Assembly: GCF_030272615.1 (NCBI RefSeq)
Contig: NC_081414.1
Span: 340,546,502-340,610,501 of the forward strand
DNA length: 64,000 nucleotides
Source: Cryptomeria japonica
Lineage: Eukaryota; Streptophyta; Pinopsida; Cupressales; Cupressaceae
Direction of reading: 5' to 3'
The translations under genes and the position numbers were made by a program. Numbering within the stretch: position 1 is the first letter of the stretch; every line of letters begins with the position of its first letter. Shown here in pieces: positions 1 through 11,500 of this stretch. The notes under the pieces were generated by a model that saw nothing but the letters and a program-made list of their open reading frames with translations, had not been told where the DNA came from and searched no databases.

Positions 1-635
1 TTCAGATATAAGTGCAGGTTTTGGGATTCAGACGATGCCGCAAGTTGCAAATCCGGGATAAGCAGACCGAGACAGACCTTCACACCAAGTTTTAGAGAAA
101 AAGACCAGGACAGGGGCATGGGGCACCCTGGTCCTACTAGGATAGGGGTGCTGGGTGCCCTGGTCCCTGGGACAGAGGCACTGGGTGCCCTGGTCCTTCT
201 GACAGATAGCAATCTTCAACATTTTTGATAGCTTTCCAGATTGCAGAACAACAGTTTCAGGAGCAGTTTCCAGGGCAGAATCAGGACAGTGGCGCCCGCA
301 CCCCCGTCCCGAACATTTTCATTCTGATTTTAACTCTAGGTACGTATCTGCATTCTTGTCTTGTCCTTGTGTTGACAGCTTTTCATTGTTTAATCTCAAT
401 TCTGCAATCTTGTTATTAGCTCATACTTGCATTTTGGGGTTAGGACTTGAACTTGCATCACTTTATCTTTCAATTACAACAAAGGAATAGAAATCCTAAT
501 AGGTAGCCCATGGCTCTCTCTTCCACAAAAAGAAGTAGCCAATTGTGTGATACCTCTAGGCTCTTTCGTATTCCACAATGTGTGTCAAAAGGTAGGATTA
601 GGGCATGTTAACCTAGTCTCGCTTTTTCCCCTACA
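1..635 (+). repeat. 3' part of an LTR (E12) cut by the window edge
   Basis: AT-rich non-coding sequence with no reading frame of substance. It abuts the Copia gag remnant of E3 abruptly near 635, where it ends ...CCTACA just before gag codons resume on the minus strand. A CA end at a clean break inside a gag gene is what an LTR inserted into E3 would give. The left end and any target duplication lie outside the window, so solo LTR versus 3' LTR cannot be decided. The orientation is inferred from that CA end alone. Confidence 0.45.
113..212. repeat. Short GC-rich tandem repeat inside the E12 LTR
   Basis: Three imperfect copies of a unit containing the core TGCCCTGGTCC, or CACCCTGGTCC in the first copy, follow one another at roughly 35-bp spacing. 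The surrounding DNA is AT-rich, so the patch stands out by composition. Short reading frames across it on both strands are low-complexity by-products. Confidence 0.7.
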
Positions 636-636
636 C

Positions 637-981
637 AGTATCGAAATCCTTGGGATCCAAAGTTGTGAGTTCATTATCAAGCTTGTAGCCCTTAATCTCA
701 TACAATTTCTAAAAAATATCCCAAGCCTCTTTAATTGTTGTACACTTATCAATGTGAAAAATGAGGTCATCTAATACATACTTTCTAAGAGTTCCAAGTG
801 TCATAGCATTCTTAGTAAGCCATTCAATTTGAGCATTAGGATCAGCCTTAGGATCAGGTGGTGCTGTTATAGTTTCATTTACATAATGAATGAGTCCTTT
901 TTCCATTATTTTACTCCATGCCTTAATCTTCCATGATGCATAATTATGAAGAGTTAAAATTGGAAATTTAAGAGAATCCAT
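637..981 (-). pseudogene. Copia gag N-terminus (E3), broken
   Basis: Reading from a Met at 981 on the minus strand, the frame encodes the start of a Ty1/Copia Gag: a MDSLKFPILTLHNYASWKIK N-terminus, then a helical region ending EAWDIF, a stop (TAG), and KLYEIKGYKLDNELTTLDPK in the same frame, followed by more stops. The -NYxSWK- pattern and the following helical segment are typical of Copia Gag N-termini. The gene is cut off at about 637 by the E12 LTR. No zinc knuckle, protease or pol remains in view; those would lie beyond the left edge. Confidence 0.8.
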
Positions 982-1814
982 AGCACCAAAATGAAAAAAT
1001 ACAAGATAGAGAGAGACACAATCACACAAGACACCCCCCCAAAATACTCAATCAAGAAATCTCCCCAAAATGGTGATTTGGCACTTTATACTTAGTGCAT
1101 ATACAATGGGCCACTTGCAAAACAAGGCAAAGTGGACTTTTGATTTCAATTTACAACTTCTCAAAATGGTATCTAAGAGACTTCAACAAATACTGCTAGT
1201 GATCTAAACTGAGATCCAAGCAAAATACAAGTACCAAATATGCCAAAAATGGTCAAATATTGAAAGTACAATTTCTACTTAAAATCACTACAAACAGAAG
1301 GTAGATTATGAAAGTAGATAAAAAAATATGCACTTTCAAAAAAAATGGCACCTGAAAATGAGTCCATATGAGCCCAAACGAAGCCTCCAAAGTTGTAAAA
1401 ATTGGGATTTTGTGATTTTGAAAAAACCTATATCTGAAAATTAGAAAAATTTTGCACCACTATTCTACCCCAAAACAAAAAAAAATTCTCAAACAAATGA
1501 GTCTGGATGAGTGAGATATCGCTATTTGAAAATTGCCTGCAAAATTATAATTTTTGGAAAATTTCCGCCGCAGCGTCAAACTTCAAATGCTTCTAGATTT
1601 GGCCTCTAAAGTCTGATTTGGATGAAACAAAAGGAAAAACTAACTTTCTTGGACTTCTTAAATCCAATGGTGACCTTAGATTTGACCCATCAAGCTTCAA
1701 TAATAACCTGCAATAGAAATCTCCAAAATGCAAACCCCAAATAGCATCAAATTTCTCTCAATTGGCAAACCAATGACACTCTAATGGCTCTGATACCATG
1801 CGAGACATGGACCA
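982..1814 (-). other. E3 untranslated leader between primer site and gag
   Basis: About 830 bases without a credible reading frame lie between the E3 gag start and its primer-binding site. A second copy of the primer-site complement (GCTCTGATACCA) sits at 1787-1798, 28 bases from the copy next to the LTR, so the leader start has a short duplication. Confidence 0.6.
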
Positions 1815-1826
1815 GCTCTGATACCA
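1815..1826 (-). other. Primer-binding site of E3 (initiator-Met type)
   Basis: On the minus strand this reads TGGTATCAGAGC, the usual plant retrotransposon primer site complementary to the 3' end of initiator-Met tRNA. It abuts the LTR end (...CTCACA) with no spacer. This fixes the E3 orientation as minus strand and the LTR boundary at 1827. Confidence 0.9.
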
Positions 1827-2293
1827 TGTGAGATTTTTCCAAGATCAAGAGGCAATGGAAGGCACAAATAAGAGAGAACAAAATAGATGATAGAAATAAA
1901 CTGTATTCTATCAAGAGAAAATAGTGATCAACTGGATCATCAATCGATGTGGTTTATACAATGAATATGAGTCTACTTATATAGGCAAGGTTATATGGAT
2001 ATGTGAGCACACACATGTGACATGTGGCTCAATAAGAAATAAGGGTAGGTAGGAAATAGGTGTGGGTAGGTAGGAGAAACAATATAATATTCCACATGAG
2101 GTGGATCAACCACTGAATGTGGAGTGTAACAACAAGATCACACCATAAAAGGTGGAAATTCTCCTACACACACTATCCCAATGTGGCACAAACACCCAAA
2201 TGTCTCATACCCAAACTACTATGAAATGCATTTCCTAAGTAAAATTAAGTAAGGTGTAATAATATCCAAGATGAATAATTATTTACACCAACA
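1827..2293 (-). repeat. 5' LTR of Copia element E3
   Basis: A 467-bp LTR. In element orientation it begins TGTTGGTGTAAA and ends CTCACA next to the primer site. A TATA-like TATATAAGTAG lies on the minus strand within it. The 5 bases beyond its outer end (ATAAC, 2294-2298) are the presumed target duplication; the partner copy is off the left edge. The insertion lies inside the RNase H region of chromovirus E0. Confidence 0.8.
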
Positions 2294-2446
2294 ATAACCA
2301 AGCCTTGAGTTTCATTAATAGCCAAGAAAAGATAAGCCATAAGAATATTAAGTGGGTAGAATCCCTTGAGCCTATACCTTTTCCATAAAACACAAAAAGG
2401 GAGTCACCAAAAAAGTGGCTCATGCACTGAGTAGGAGAGTGCTAAT
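2294..2446 (+). pseudogene. Chromovirus E0, C-terminal RNase H fragment
   Basis: The plus strand encodes the C-terminal part of a Ty3/Gypsy RNase H: QALSFINSQEKISHKNIKWV, then after a one-base frameshift YTFSIKHKKGV and VAHALSRRVL. The last motif normally reads VADALSRR, so the final acidic residue has changed to His. The fragment is bounded by E3 on the left and E1 on the right. Its last codons continue in frame with the sequence at 30629, across E1, into the connection region and integrase of the same element. Confidence 0.85.
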
Positions 2447-2475
2447 TGTGTGTGGGAAAAGTGGTGTGATGAAAT

Positions 2476-2655
2476 GAAAAGAAGGGAAAGTTTGAGCCTA
2501 ATTGGTTGGGTCCCTATGTCATATTATCAACCTATGGATTAGGTGCCTATCAGCTAACAACTTTGGAAGGCGATGTACTTGACGAACCAACCAACAACAT
2601 CCATATGAAGAAATTTTATACTTGAGTGGTCTAATGCACGGAAAAAGTAAAAAGT
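2476..2655 (+). pseudogene. Tat integrase C-terminal scrap inside the E1 LTR
   Basis: Encodes the last 45-50 residues of a Tat integrase (GKFEPNWLGPYV ... YQLTTLEGDV ... MKKFYT, stop) plus about 30 bases of the family's downstream sequence. The same stretch recurs complete at 4291-4443 and in E1 itself on the minus strand at 18872-19020. It is therefore a copied fragment and not a gene. Confidence 0.85.
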
Positions 2656-2663
2656 AAAATAAA

Positions 2664-2714
2664 AACTATCAGACTGGTATCAATTATCAGGGATCTCTTT
2701 TCACCTTACAAAGC
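2664..2714 (+). repeat. Scrap of the Tat protease-RT linker
   Basis: Matches the minus strand of E1 at about 22705-22760 (linker coding KLVSIIRDIFSPY). Here it lies between an integrase tail and an RNase H, out of its normal order. The 16-mer TGGTATCAATTATCAG occurs here (2675-2690) and again at 2725-2740, at the join to the next piece. Confidence 0.75.
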
Positions 2715-2740
2715 TATACGTGAGTGGTATCAATTATCAG

Positions 2741-4443
2741 TCATATTGTTCATCACTCCTGAAGGACACACCATACCCCGATCATATCAACTCATGTTTC
2801 CATGCACAAATAACATTGCTGAGTATGAGGCACTGGTCATAGGAATCAAAATGGCCATGGAATGGAGAATCACGAAACTGAAAGTCTATAAAGATTCCCA
2901 ACTAGTCATAAATCAAATCAATAATGAATATAAGACAAAGGATGACAAACTGCTACCATACAAAAGGATGGTGGATGAATTCAAACAATATTTTGTACAC
3001 ATCACCTTTGAGCAAATACCAAGGTTGGATAATAGAGCAACCAATGCAATGGCTACTATCACTTCACTGCTACAAATTCCAGAGCAACAAAGTCATTATG
3101 AGTTTCTGGTAGAGCAACTATTTTCCCTAGCCTATGACAATTTTGTATCCCATGTTATCTATTCCTTAACTGGTTCAGATTCTCCTTTATACAGAATAAT
3201 ATATGAGTATCTTAAAACCAATAACCTACCCATTGACTTATCTTGGAACCAAAAATGCAACTTCATCTGGCAAGGCGCCCGTTATACCCTAACTGCTGAT
3301 ACCCTTTACCATTGAGGTCTAGATGGTACTCTTCTTTATTGTCTTGATCGTAATGAATCTGACTCTGATTTACACAAGCTTCATGAAGGTATCTGTGGCA
3401 CACATTCAAGTGGTCCTACTCTCGCTAAATTTTTTTTGAGAATGGGGTATTACTAGCCGACAATGGAGAAAGACTCTTATCAATTTGCAAAGAAATGTCC
3501 TAAGTGCCAAATCCATGGTAATCTTATCCATGCATCAGCACAGGAATTGCATCCATTTACAACATCTTGGCCTTTTTGTCAGTGGGAACTTGACTTAGTA
3601 GGCAAAATACATCCTTCATCTTAAAATGGACACAAGTTCATTATCACTGCAACAAAGTATTTTAAAAAATGGATTGAAGTAGCCCCAATGACCACAATAA
3701 ATGGAAAACAAATTGCCTCTTTTATTCTCAACTATCTGATCTATAGATATGACATTCCCAGTTCCATCATCACAAATAATGGGCGTCCCTTCAAAAACTA
3801 GGATGTACAAGAACTATGTGAACAATTCAAAATCCAACATTGTTTCTCTACACCCTACTACTCGCAGGGGAATGGTCAAGCAGAGGCATCAAATAAAACA
3901 ATACTAAAAATCCAAAAGAAGATAATAAATGATGCAGGAAAGGATTGGCATGTACAACTCAATCTAGCACTTTGGGCATACAGGACTAGCATCAGGACAC
4001 CTATAGGAGCTACACCATATTCTTCGGTGTATGGATCAGAAGCAATTTTACCTCTTGAGGTAGAAATTCCATCACTCAGAATATATTTGAAAGGCCTCAT
4101 TCCAGATGAGGAGTATCGGGTCAACAAATTGCAAGAAGTGGAGCTTCTGGATGAAAAATACCAATAGGCCTATAATCACCTCAAAGCATACCAGCAGCGC
4201 ATATGCAGAAACTACAACCACAAATTCATCCCTAAGATTTTTAAAGTCAGTGATCTCATACTCAAAGAAAATCCCAAAAATCAACAAGATAGAGAAAAGA
4301 AGGGAAAGTTTGAGCCTAACTGGTTGGGTTCCTATGTCATAATATTAGCCTATGGATCAGGTACCTATCAGCTAACAACTTTAGAAGGCGATGTGATCGA
4401 TGAACTAACCGATAGCATCCATCTGAAGAAATTATATACTTGA
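2741..4443 (+). pseudogene. Tat archaeal-type RNase H plus integrase, captured copy
   Basis: One unshifted frame of about 566 codons ending at TGA 4441-4443. Residues 1-110 are an RNase H of the second (archaeal-like) type: NIAEYEALVIGIK, KDSQLVINQI and LDNRATNAMA. Integrase follows, with a zinc-binding part (LHEGICGTH ... CPKCQIHG), core (WELDLVG; ITNNGRPF, where the usual Asp is Asn; SQGNGQAEASNK with the Glu kept) and a C-terminal domain. Five in-frame stops (near 3313, 3451, 3622, 3799, 4165) break it; four fit C-to-T changes of CGA, TGG and CAG codons. It lacks LTRs and RT, so it is an internal fragment of an E1 relative, inserted opposite to E1. Confidence 0.9.
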
Positions 4444-5843
4444 CTTGTCCACACACCAATGGGACTCTTGGTGCAAGTTATGGAGCGATATGGAATAACT
4501 CAACTTCCCAAGGGATGTTCTATTGTTCTCTATCTCACAAGACCCCTCAAGCCAATGCCTTTTCTCTCAGATCATTGAGCAAAGTGACTTAGGGATGACA
4601 ATCATGAGAATGAGGGATGTTTGATCAATCTAACATGAATGAAATCCTAAGTATGTATGATATTAAAAAAATATGAATTGAACTAGCATGAATATGATGA
4701 TAAGATGAAAGGATTAGTAAAAGAACTATCCTAACAAGATACACTAGCTTAATATGGTTATTTATGATAATAGAAATGCTTCTAAAATGTTTATTAGATT
4801 ATTTCTATTCAAAAAGTGACTAAATGATTTTATAAAATGACTAGATATGGATTAGATGTATGAAAATTGGATAATGAATAAAATGTCTATAAGTTTGATA
4901 CTAAAGACTTGGATATGAGAATGAGAGAAGAAGGGCTCTATTTATAGGAAAAATAGGGCAATGGATGGCCAGGATTAAAGTTATCAATCCATGGTTACAA
5001 TTCTCACCAATGAAATGGTGACAATTGTCAACATAAGACTTCTTGAGAGGAGATGAAAGAAGAATTAAATGCTTGAAAAGACCTCATGGTTACCTTAGGA
5101 GGTAAGGGTTAAGGTTAGGTTAGGGTTATCCATTGGATAAATATTTTACCCAAGAGGTAAACTCTTGTGCAAGGATTAAAGAAATAACCAAGGTTAAAGC
5201 CATCAATGCTTGATGAGACCCTTGAGTTAGATGAGAGTTGAGTTAGAGAGAAAGTCTCTAACCATGCAAGAAGATTGAGTTAACCTTTAATGGTTTGGAA
5301 GACTTTCAAGGTTAACTTGTTGAAGACATAAAGCCTTTAATGGTTTTCAAAGACTTTGAGGGTTTGAGAAGTTGCTTCCCTTTGTTTAGGTATGTGAGAA
5401 TATTTAGTAGATGGGTTAGGCTAATTTAGAAGTGATTAGAAGAATCTAGAAGGGGGTTTAGAGAGGCAAGTGGGAGATGTAGGGTTTTGCAAGTGGGTGG
5501 AGGGTTATTTTAATTAAAATAAATTGCTTTATTTTAACAAAAATAGATGCAAGTGGGGGATTTAAATAAATAAATTAGATTTATTTATTTGAAGTGAACA
5601 ATTTAATTAAATGCAAATTTAATTAAAAAGAGTAGAAAGGGGATTTAATTAAATAAAGTGATTTATTCAATTGAATGAAATGAAAGGCCTGGGTGAATTT
5701 AATTAAATAAATTGAATAACTTATTTAATCAAATAGATGAATGTGAATGATTTAATTAAACAAAATTCAATTAAATAGAGGAATGAGGTTAAAATGAATA
5801 TTAAATATTCAGTTAGGAAAGTGGTTATTTTTATATGTCTAGA

Positions 5844-5857
5844 TTTTGCCCCTCTTT
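5844..5857 (-). other. Polypurine tract of E1
   Basis: In element orientation AAAGAGGGGCAAAA lies directly against the start of the 3' LTR, the position expected of the plus-strand primer of an LTR element. Confidence 0.7.
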
Positions 5858-6163
5858 GAAGTGACGTGTGTGCACATGTTATTTCAAAGAAAAATTTGAT
5901 GTGTTGGCAAAATTTGGTTGGTGTGATGTCATGCCCCAGATTTGATAAATGATATTGATAATGCCCCCTCGAGAGATGAAACAAAGAATTGAAAATTTGG
6001 TCTAGTTGATAATCATTTTTAGATTTGATCGCATTTTAAAATTTTGTCTATGTTTAATGTGTGCTAATTGATTCATCTCTTGATAATGATGTTTGCTAGG
6101 GTTAAAAGCGAGAGAATGAGAAAAATATGTGCCCCACCTACTAAGCCTAATTTAATTTTACCC

Positions 6164-6400
6164 TATAAAAAGGTAAAAGTGATTTCATTTGGATAATTTG
6201 CACCGTTTGACTTTTTGTGAGAGTGACATTTGGAGAGTGACAAGATGCTGGTTCCCTATGCTTCGCACCGATTTGAAAATGTTCATCGATACCAGAGGCC
6301 TGCCACGTATGGTCCACCTATAAGTCATCCTTATTTTGTCCTGTTTGCTTTTTGTTTTGTCGAATTTGCTCATGTTTTCAACTTTTTGTGTCAGATTTTA
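6164..6400 (+). promoter_or_regulatory. Possible promoter and first exon of the E1 antisense gene
   Basis: A plus-strand TATA box (TATAAAAAGG, 6164-6173) is followed about 70 bases later by a Met frame at 6245 beginning MLVPYASHRFENVHRYQRPA, open for some 55 codons. It is on the same strand as the PMD gene at 15542 and on the 5' side of it. It could be an upstream exon, with E2 later inserted in the intron. No donor site is convincing, so this is inference only. Confidence 0.3.
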
Positions 6401-6418
6401 ATGGTTTAGCATGTCAGG

Positions 6419-6740
6419 TCTATTGCTTAGCTCATACGATAAAATAGTTAGCGTGTAGGGTTTGTCAACTAGGGTAGCATCTAGGAGTCATTGGATAGAG
6501 TGTCATAGGTTTAGGGTAGCACATAGGGCTAACAGGGTAGTGCATGCGGAGAACAAGGTAGCACATAGGATAGAATAGTGCATAGGGGTCGCAGTGTAGC
6601 ACGGAGGTGGTTTTGGTAGTGTGTAGGTTAACCTAGCACATAGGGTAAAGGTTTTAGCATGTAGTCGAGTTTAGCTAGAACATAGGGGGCAACATAGTGC
6701 ATGGGAGGGTTTTCTTAGCGCGTGAGAATAAAAGTAGCTA
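6419..6740. repeat. Degenerate short repeat, core TAGCACATAGG
   Basis: About 12-15 scattered variants of TAGCRCATAGG / TAGTGCATAGG at irregular 15-30 base spacing, in the 3' untranslated part of E1. The core is the reverse complement of the GCGCTA-type repeat in the E1 leader (26980-27360). Confidence 0.65.
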
Positions 6741-6999
6741 GAAAGGAGTGGAAAGGTGGTAGTGTGACCGAAAAATAGATGAAGGAATATAATTTGGGGG
6801 TGGGTAGGTGTTTTCCAAGTGTGTTGGGATGGGTGTTTAGCCAAATTTATGCCTGCTATGATGATGTGCGATTTGTGATAGATTATGAAATTGCACTTGC
6901 TATTGAAGTACTAAGTGGATTGATTAAATGATGATCCTGATTTTTTTTTTAATTTGGATCTTTGATTTTTGCCTTGCCATTGAATGTGATGCCCGATAT

Positions 7000-7077
7000 G
7001 AGTTCTGATTCATGATTTCTGATATGGTTCCTAATATGATTTTTGTGATATGGATTTTTGAGTTGTTCGTAGTATGG
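7000..7077. repeat. Left end of a GATATGG-rich E1 segment, split by E2
   Basis: Runs of GATATGGTT/GATATGGAT stop at 7077 and resume at 15033 with the same motif. The last five bases, TATGG, are duplicated at 15033-15037. This shows that E2 landed inside this repeat. Confidence 0.8.
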
Positions 7078-8219
7078 TGTTAGGCCCAATATGGAAAGCT
7101 AATTTACTGAGAGAGGAGGGGTGAATCAGTACTTCAAAACTTTTTCTCAACAATATCTTTACTATTATGCATAAACCATAAACTGCTGTAACATAACATA
7201 AAGCTAAAACAAATGAATAACAATCATACATGATTCACTCCATAACACTTATATCTTGGTTATGTAGAAACTCTTGGTTAGAGAGAAAAACTATGGTGGG
7301 GATGGCACCCACAACTTCACTACTGCAATAATAAAGATGCTTGGTTAGAGCTACATGTTTAGCTATTTCTGATAGCTTACCCTCTTAGGAGTATCAAGAT
7401 CTATTAGATCTACCTTGCTAAAGGATTTTTACAACACTTAATCTAAATGCTGCACCTGGTTAGAGGCTTTACAATTTATAGACTTGGTTAGAGTCTTTTA
7501 CCCTATTAAAGGTTTCTCTATAACTCAAAATATTACAATGAAATTATTACAAATATCTGCAACTTTACATCTGGAATGTTATAGCAGATTCTATGTGCTC
7601 AAATAATGATTACCTTGCTTATAGCATACCTCGATAACCCATATAGTAACTTGGTAAACCCTTTTGTTTACTCTGTTCTATGACTGTTCTCTGAAATGCT
7701 TCTCGGTGACCTCTGTATCTCTGTAACAATCTTCATATAGTCATGCACATACATATTTTTTTTTTAACTCATGCTGTATATATAGATCTCTTATGATGGT
7801 GATTTGATTCATTGCTTCCATCTTACAAACATGTTTTATCAAATGAATAACCATGCAAAATATTTCATTGGTTAAATGACCTCGAAATCATACACAATCT
7901 TGAAGTGCAATTTCCAATGTGATAACGGTTCTATGCTCCTCGATCTTGTAACACATTTCCATATGTATGTCTAGGTTTAATGAATCTGGTAACACATTTC
8001 ACTTGGTTTATATCAACTTGGTGTGTCGTCTTTGCTGCTCGGTAAACATAGAATGATACTCGGTAGACAGCTCGGTGCATACTAGGCTCTATGACTAGTT
8101 TCTCTTATTAACCGACTGCGCTATACATACAGACTGAATATTTCGGTAGAGTTAACTGACTAGAGTATATAGAATAACTTTGAACATAAGACTAATGGCA
8201 ACCTTAGTAAGTAGTAACA
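7078..8219 (-). repeat. 3' LTR of E2
   Basis: 1142 bp, matching 13893-15032 over its whole length. On the plus strand it starts TGTTAGG and ends GTAACA; the element-sense ends are TGTTAC...CTAACA. A minus-strand TATA-like TCTATATATACAG lies near 7780. The U5 motif CTGAGAG...GGTGAATCAG is at 7107-7129. Confidence 0.95.
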
Positions 8220-8235
8220 ATCTCCCCTTTTGACA
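8220..8235 (-). other. Polypurine tract of E2
   Basis: Reads TCAAAAGGGGAGAT in element orientation, immediately before the 3' LTR. It is nearly the same as the tracts of E5 (55019), E6 (52137) and E9 (61588). Confidence 0.85.
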
Positions 8236-8576
8236 TTAGTTGAGATGTTTGACAAAAACTACTTTCAAAGTTATAACTCAAAAATCTATATACTTGCAAA
8301 ATTTGACTAAACTGACAATATATACAATAGTCAATGAAATAGTATATTTGGATATACTCCCCTTATCAATATACTGTACAATATTTTGATTTTGCATGCT
8401 CGGTGATCAATGTTCTATGATAACTGCTCTATGCTCTGTTCCTTGTCAAAATTGAATACTCTATTTTTCTCATTATATACTCTACTCACTCTGCTCGGTA
8501 TACTCCCTCTGTATACTACACTTCTTGATACTATACTTTGAATACTATACTCCCCCTTTTTGACAAACATCAAAAT

Positions 8577-11500
8577 TTAGTTACCATTCGGTGGTGGCAA
8601 CTGATCAAAAATGGATTTGTACTTTGTCTGTGCTTCGGTGAGAGCGACAGAGAGGGCATTCTTTACACTGTGCATTAAATAATTCTGCACTTGAATATCT
8701 ACCAATAAAGAAATTAAGCCATCTAATGTACTTCCCTCTTGTGTAGTAGATAGGTGAGTGGCTCGGTTAATCTGTTCTTGGACGGATGAAAGATGAGGAA
8801 GGAATAATGTCTGAAGTGTCATTATATCCATCCTTATCTTATGTTCTTCATTTCTTAGGTCTAATTATTGAGCCATGAGCTATTGTAACCTTGTATAAAA
8901 ATTCTAAACTAAATTTGGCTATGTGGTCAACTTATTTGAGAGATCGGTGATCTCTTTCTCAATTGCTTTTGTTTTATTTTTGATGTCCTTAATCAATAAA
9001 GAGAATGTACAGAGTTTTTGAAATAAATAAAGAATGTGCTTAAGTTGAGGGGACTACTCAGTAATAAATTTGACAAGTTTGACTTTGCGAATAGCTATAG
9101 CCTTTTGTACCTCTTCTATCATTTTTGCAGTGAGCTCCTTGTCTTTTAGCTTGCTCAAATATTTTGATGCATCTACTCCATATGTCTCTATCTTGGTTAG
9201 GAGTTCATCCAGTTGAATGTGGATGGCTGCATCTGTTGACACTGTAGCTTCAGGTAGCATATCTGATAATAGTGTCTTTACCTTCTGAAGTACTTTATTT
9301 TTCTTTTGTATGGCAATTTGTTTTTCTTGTTCGGCCTTTGCTTTGCATAGTTCACCGAAATCAATGAGTGCTTGCCCTTTCAATTTTGATATGTCAACAT
9401 TCGGCAACACTATTGGTTTTGACAAATCAACTCTAAAACTATGCTTTTTCACCTTCTTTTCTTTACCTTTCACTGAAGGAACTAAGACAATGGCTTGTGA
9501 GGCTTGTTGACCCTCGGTAGGTTGCTCAGTAGAGGCAACACTTTGGTCAGTTATTTTGGCCTCTGAAGTGTCCTTTGGTGTCTCAGTACTTGTTGTCTCA
9601 GTTGCAAAATTTTTTATGTTAGAAGGTGCTTGTGAGGGTTGTTCCCCAGTGGCTTGAGAAGTACCTTCTCCTGTTGTAGACTTGTCATCCTCTTTTCCTT
9701 GTTCCGTATCATGAGGGGCTTCAAATGAGATAGGTTTATTGATCGGTGGATAAGGCTAAACTTGTTCCAAAATTAACTCACTGGATACAAGTTTTGTATA
9801 TGCATTGCCTTCTATCATTTCCTATTCTGGTGCCTCTGTATCCATGATATCTTCATCTATTTGAATGGTGTCTACAGGGTCTTGCTTGGTGACATCAGGA
9901 TCTTGCTCGGAGACATCTATTATTTCAATTTTTGCCTACTCACCGGCATCCTTGATTCTAAAGATTCCCTACCACTTTTCTTTGGTTGCATTCTCTACAT
10001 CTAAGTAGAGTCCATTCATCAATTTTAAATCTCTTTGTTTGATTTGGAAGCGTTTGTCATAGTTTGTCAGATGTTCTATGATTTTAGCTAATGACATGTC
10101 TGGAAAGAGATGCACCAGACTTCTTTCTCTCATTTTCATTTTCGTGTCCATTACATATTTCCACCTGTTGTCAATATGCTCATACAATTCTTTTGGAAGA
10201 GAATTAGATACTTCCAATGGGACTAGTCAGAATTTTAGAAGTGTGTAGATGACAGCTTCTTCAATTTGTCTCTTTTCATCATTATTTCTAGTTTCATATT
10301 TAACAAATCTAAAGAATCCAAATCCACCATATTCCTTCAGATTAGCACAAAAGTTTTCAACACTATGTATATTGTCCTTCTTTCTTTTCACAATCTATAA
10401 TTTGCTTGCATCTTCAGATTTAGTGTCACTGGACTCGTTTGTCAAAATGAGTCTCCAAGTAGATTTCTTGTAAGTCTTTATTACCTTAGGTGCGACAACA
10501 CTCTTTGTTTTCTTACTTAGTGAAATTGCTGATGCTCTTGTGTTAGGTCACTTAGCAGGAGGGGTCGATGATACCTCTGATGTATCCTTCTTCTTTCTTT
10601 TCAATACTTTTCCCTTAGGCAATTCGGTGCTCAGTGTTATAGCTACCTCTTGGGCTTCAGATTCTTCTTCAGTAACTACTAGAGTGCCTTTGTCAGGTGT
10701 GGAGGAAGAGTCTTCTCTGAATTTCTCCATTAATGCCTTTATCATTTTTTTTGCCTTCCTTGTAGCTTTGGGTACTACAATGCTCATTTTTACTTTCTCT
10801 TTCACTTCTTCATAGGTTCCATACCTCAGCTCGGTAGCATGCCTTGGTAATGTAAGAAATGCATCGATTTGTTGTTGTGTGATGTCAAAGTCAATCTCAT
10901 AACCCATAGGTGGCAAAGATTGAGTTCTTGGTTCCACAACATTCACATAACAGTAATCTGTGTCTACTTCAAAACATATATCATCTTTGTATTTTTCCAC
11001 TGGCTTGGGTGGAATTTGGTACCTATTATGCATCCTTTCCTGAAAATTGCTGAAGTAATCATCCATAATATCATTAAAATTATCACCTAGCTTCTTGATG
11101 AAGTCATTGATCTGATGGATGATTGGTCGGTGTAGCTCCCAAACTACTTTACCGACTGATGGAAAGAATTTTTCAAAATAGAAAAACATGCATACCAATA
11201 GTGATCCAAACTTTAGTGTATTAGCCAAGTTGTTCTTCTTCGGCTTCTTGATGGTGTTTAGATTCTCAAACAAGTTTTTCAACAATACTTCACAAAGATC
11301 AATTTTCATTCTCTTTTTCACAATTTTGTAGGCTAAGTCAACTGCTGAATAGGGTACACTATTTTCCCTTACCGATTGGAAGAAACAGTAACCAATTACT
11401 CTAATGGAAAACTTAAGTTCTGCATCAGTGACATTGTTCAATTTTAGTCCTCTGCAATCTGATTCTACTCCGGTTAAACTGATCAATTCTTTCTATGATA

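Larger units (their letters stand above)
2447..5843 (-). repeat. 3' LTR of E1, enlarged by a pol-fragment insertion
   Basis: 2447-2476 and 4444-5843 match the other E1 LTR (29178-30628) closely; the sequence between them is absent from that LTR. The outer end begins TGTGTG. The inner end reads TCTAGACATA in element orientation where the partner LTR has TGTAGACATA. A good minus-strand TATA box (CTATAAATAG) lies near 4945. Without the insert the LTR is about 1.4 kb. Confidence 0.85.
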
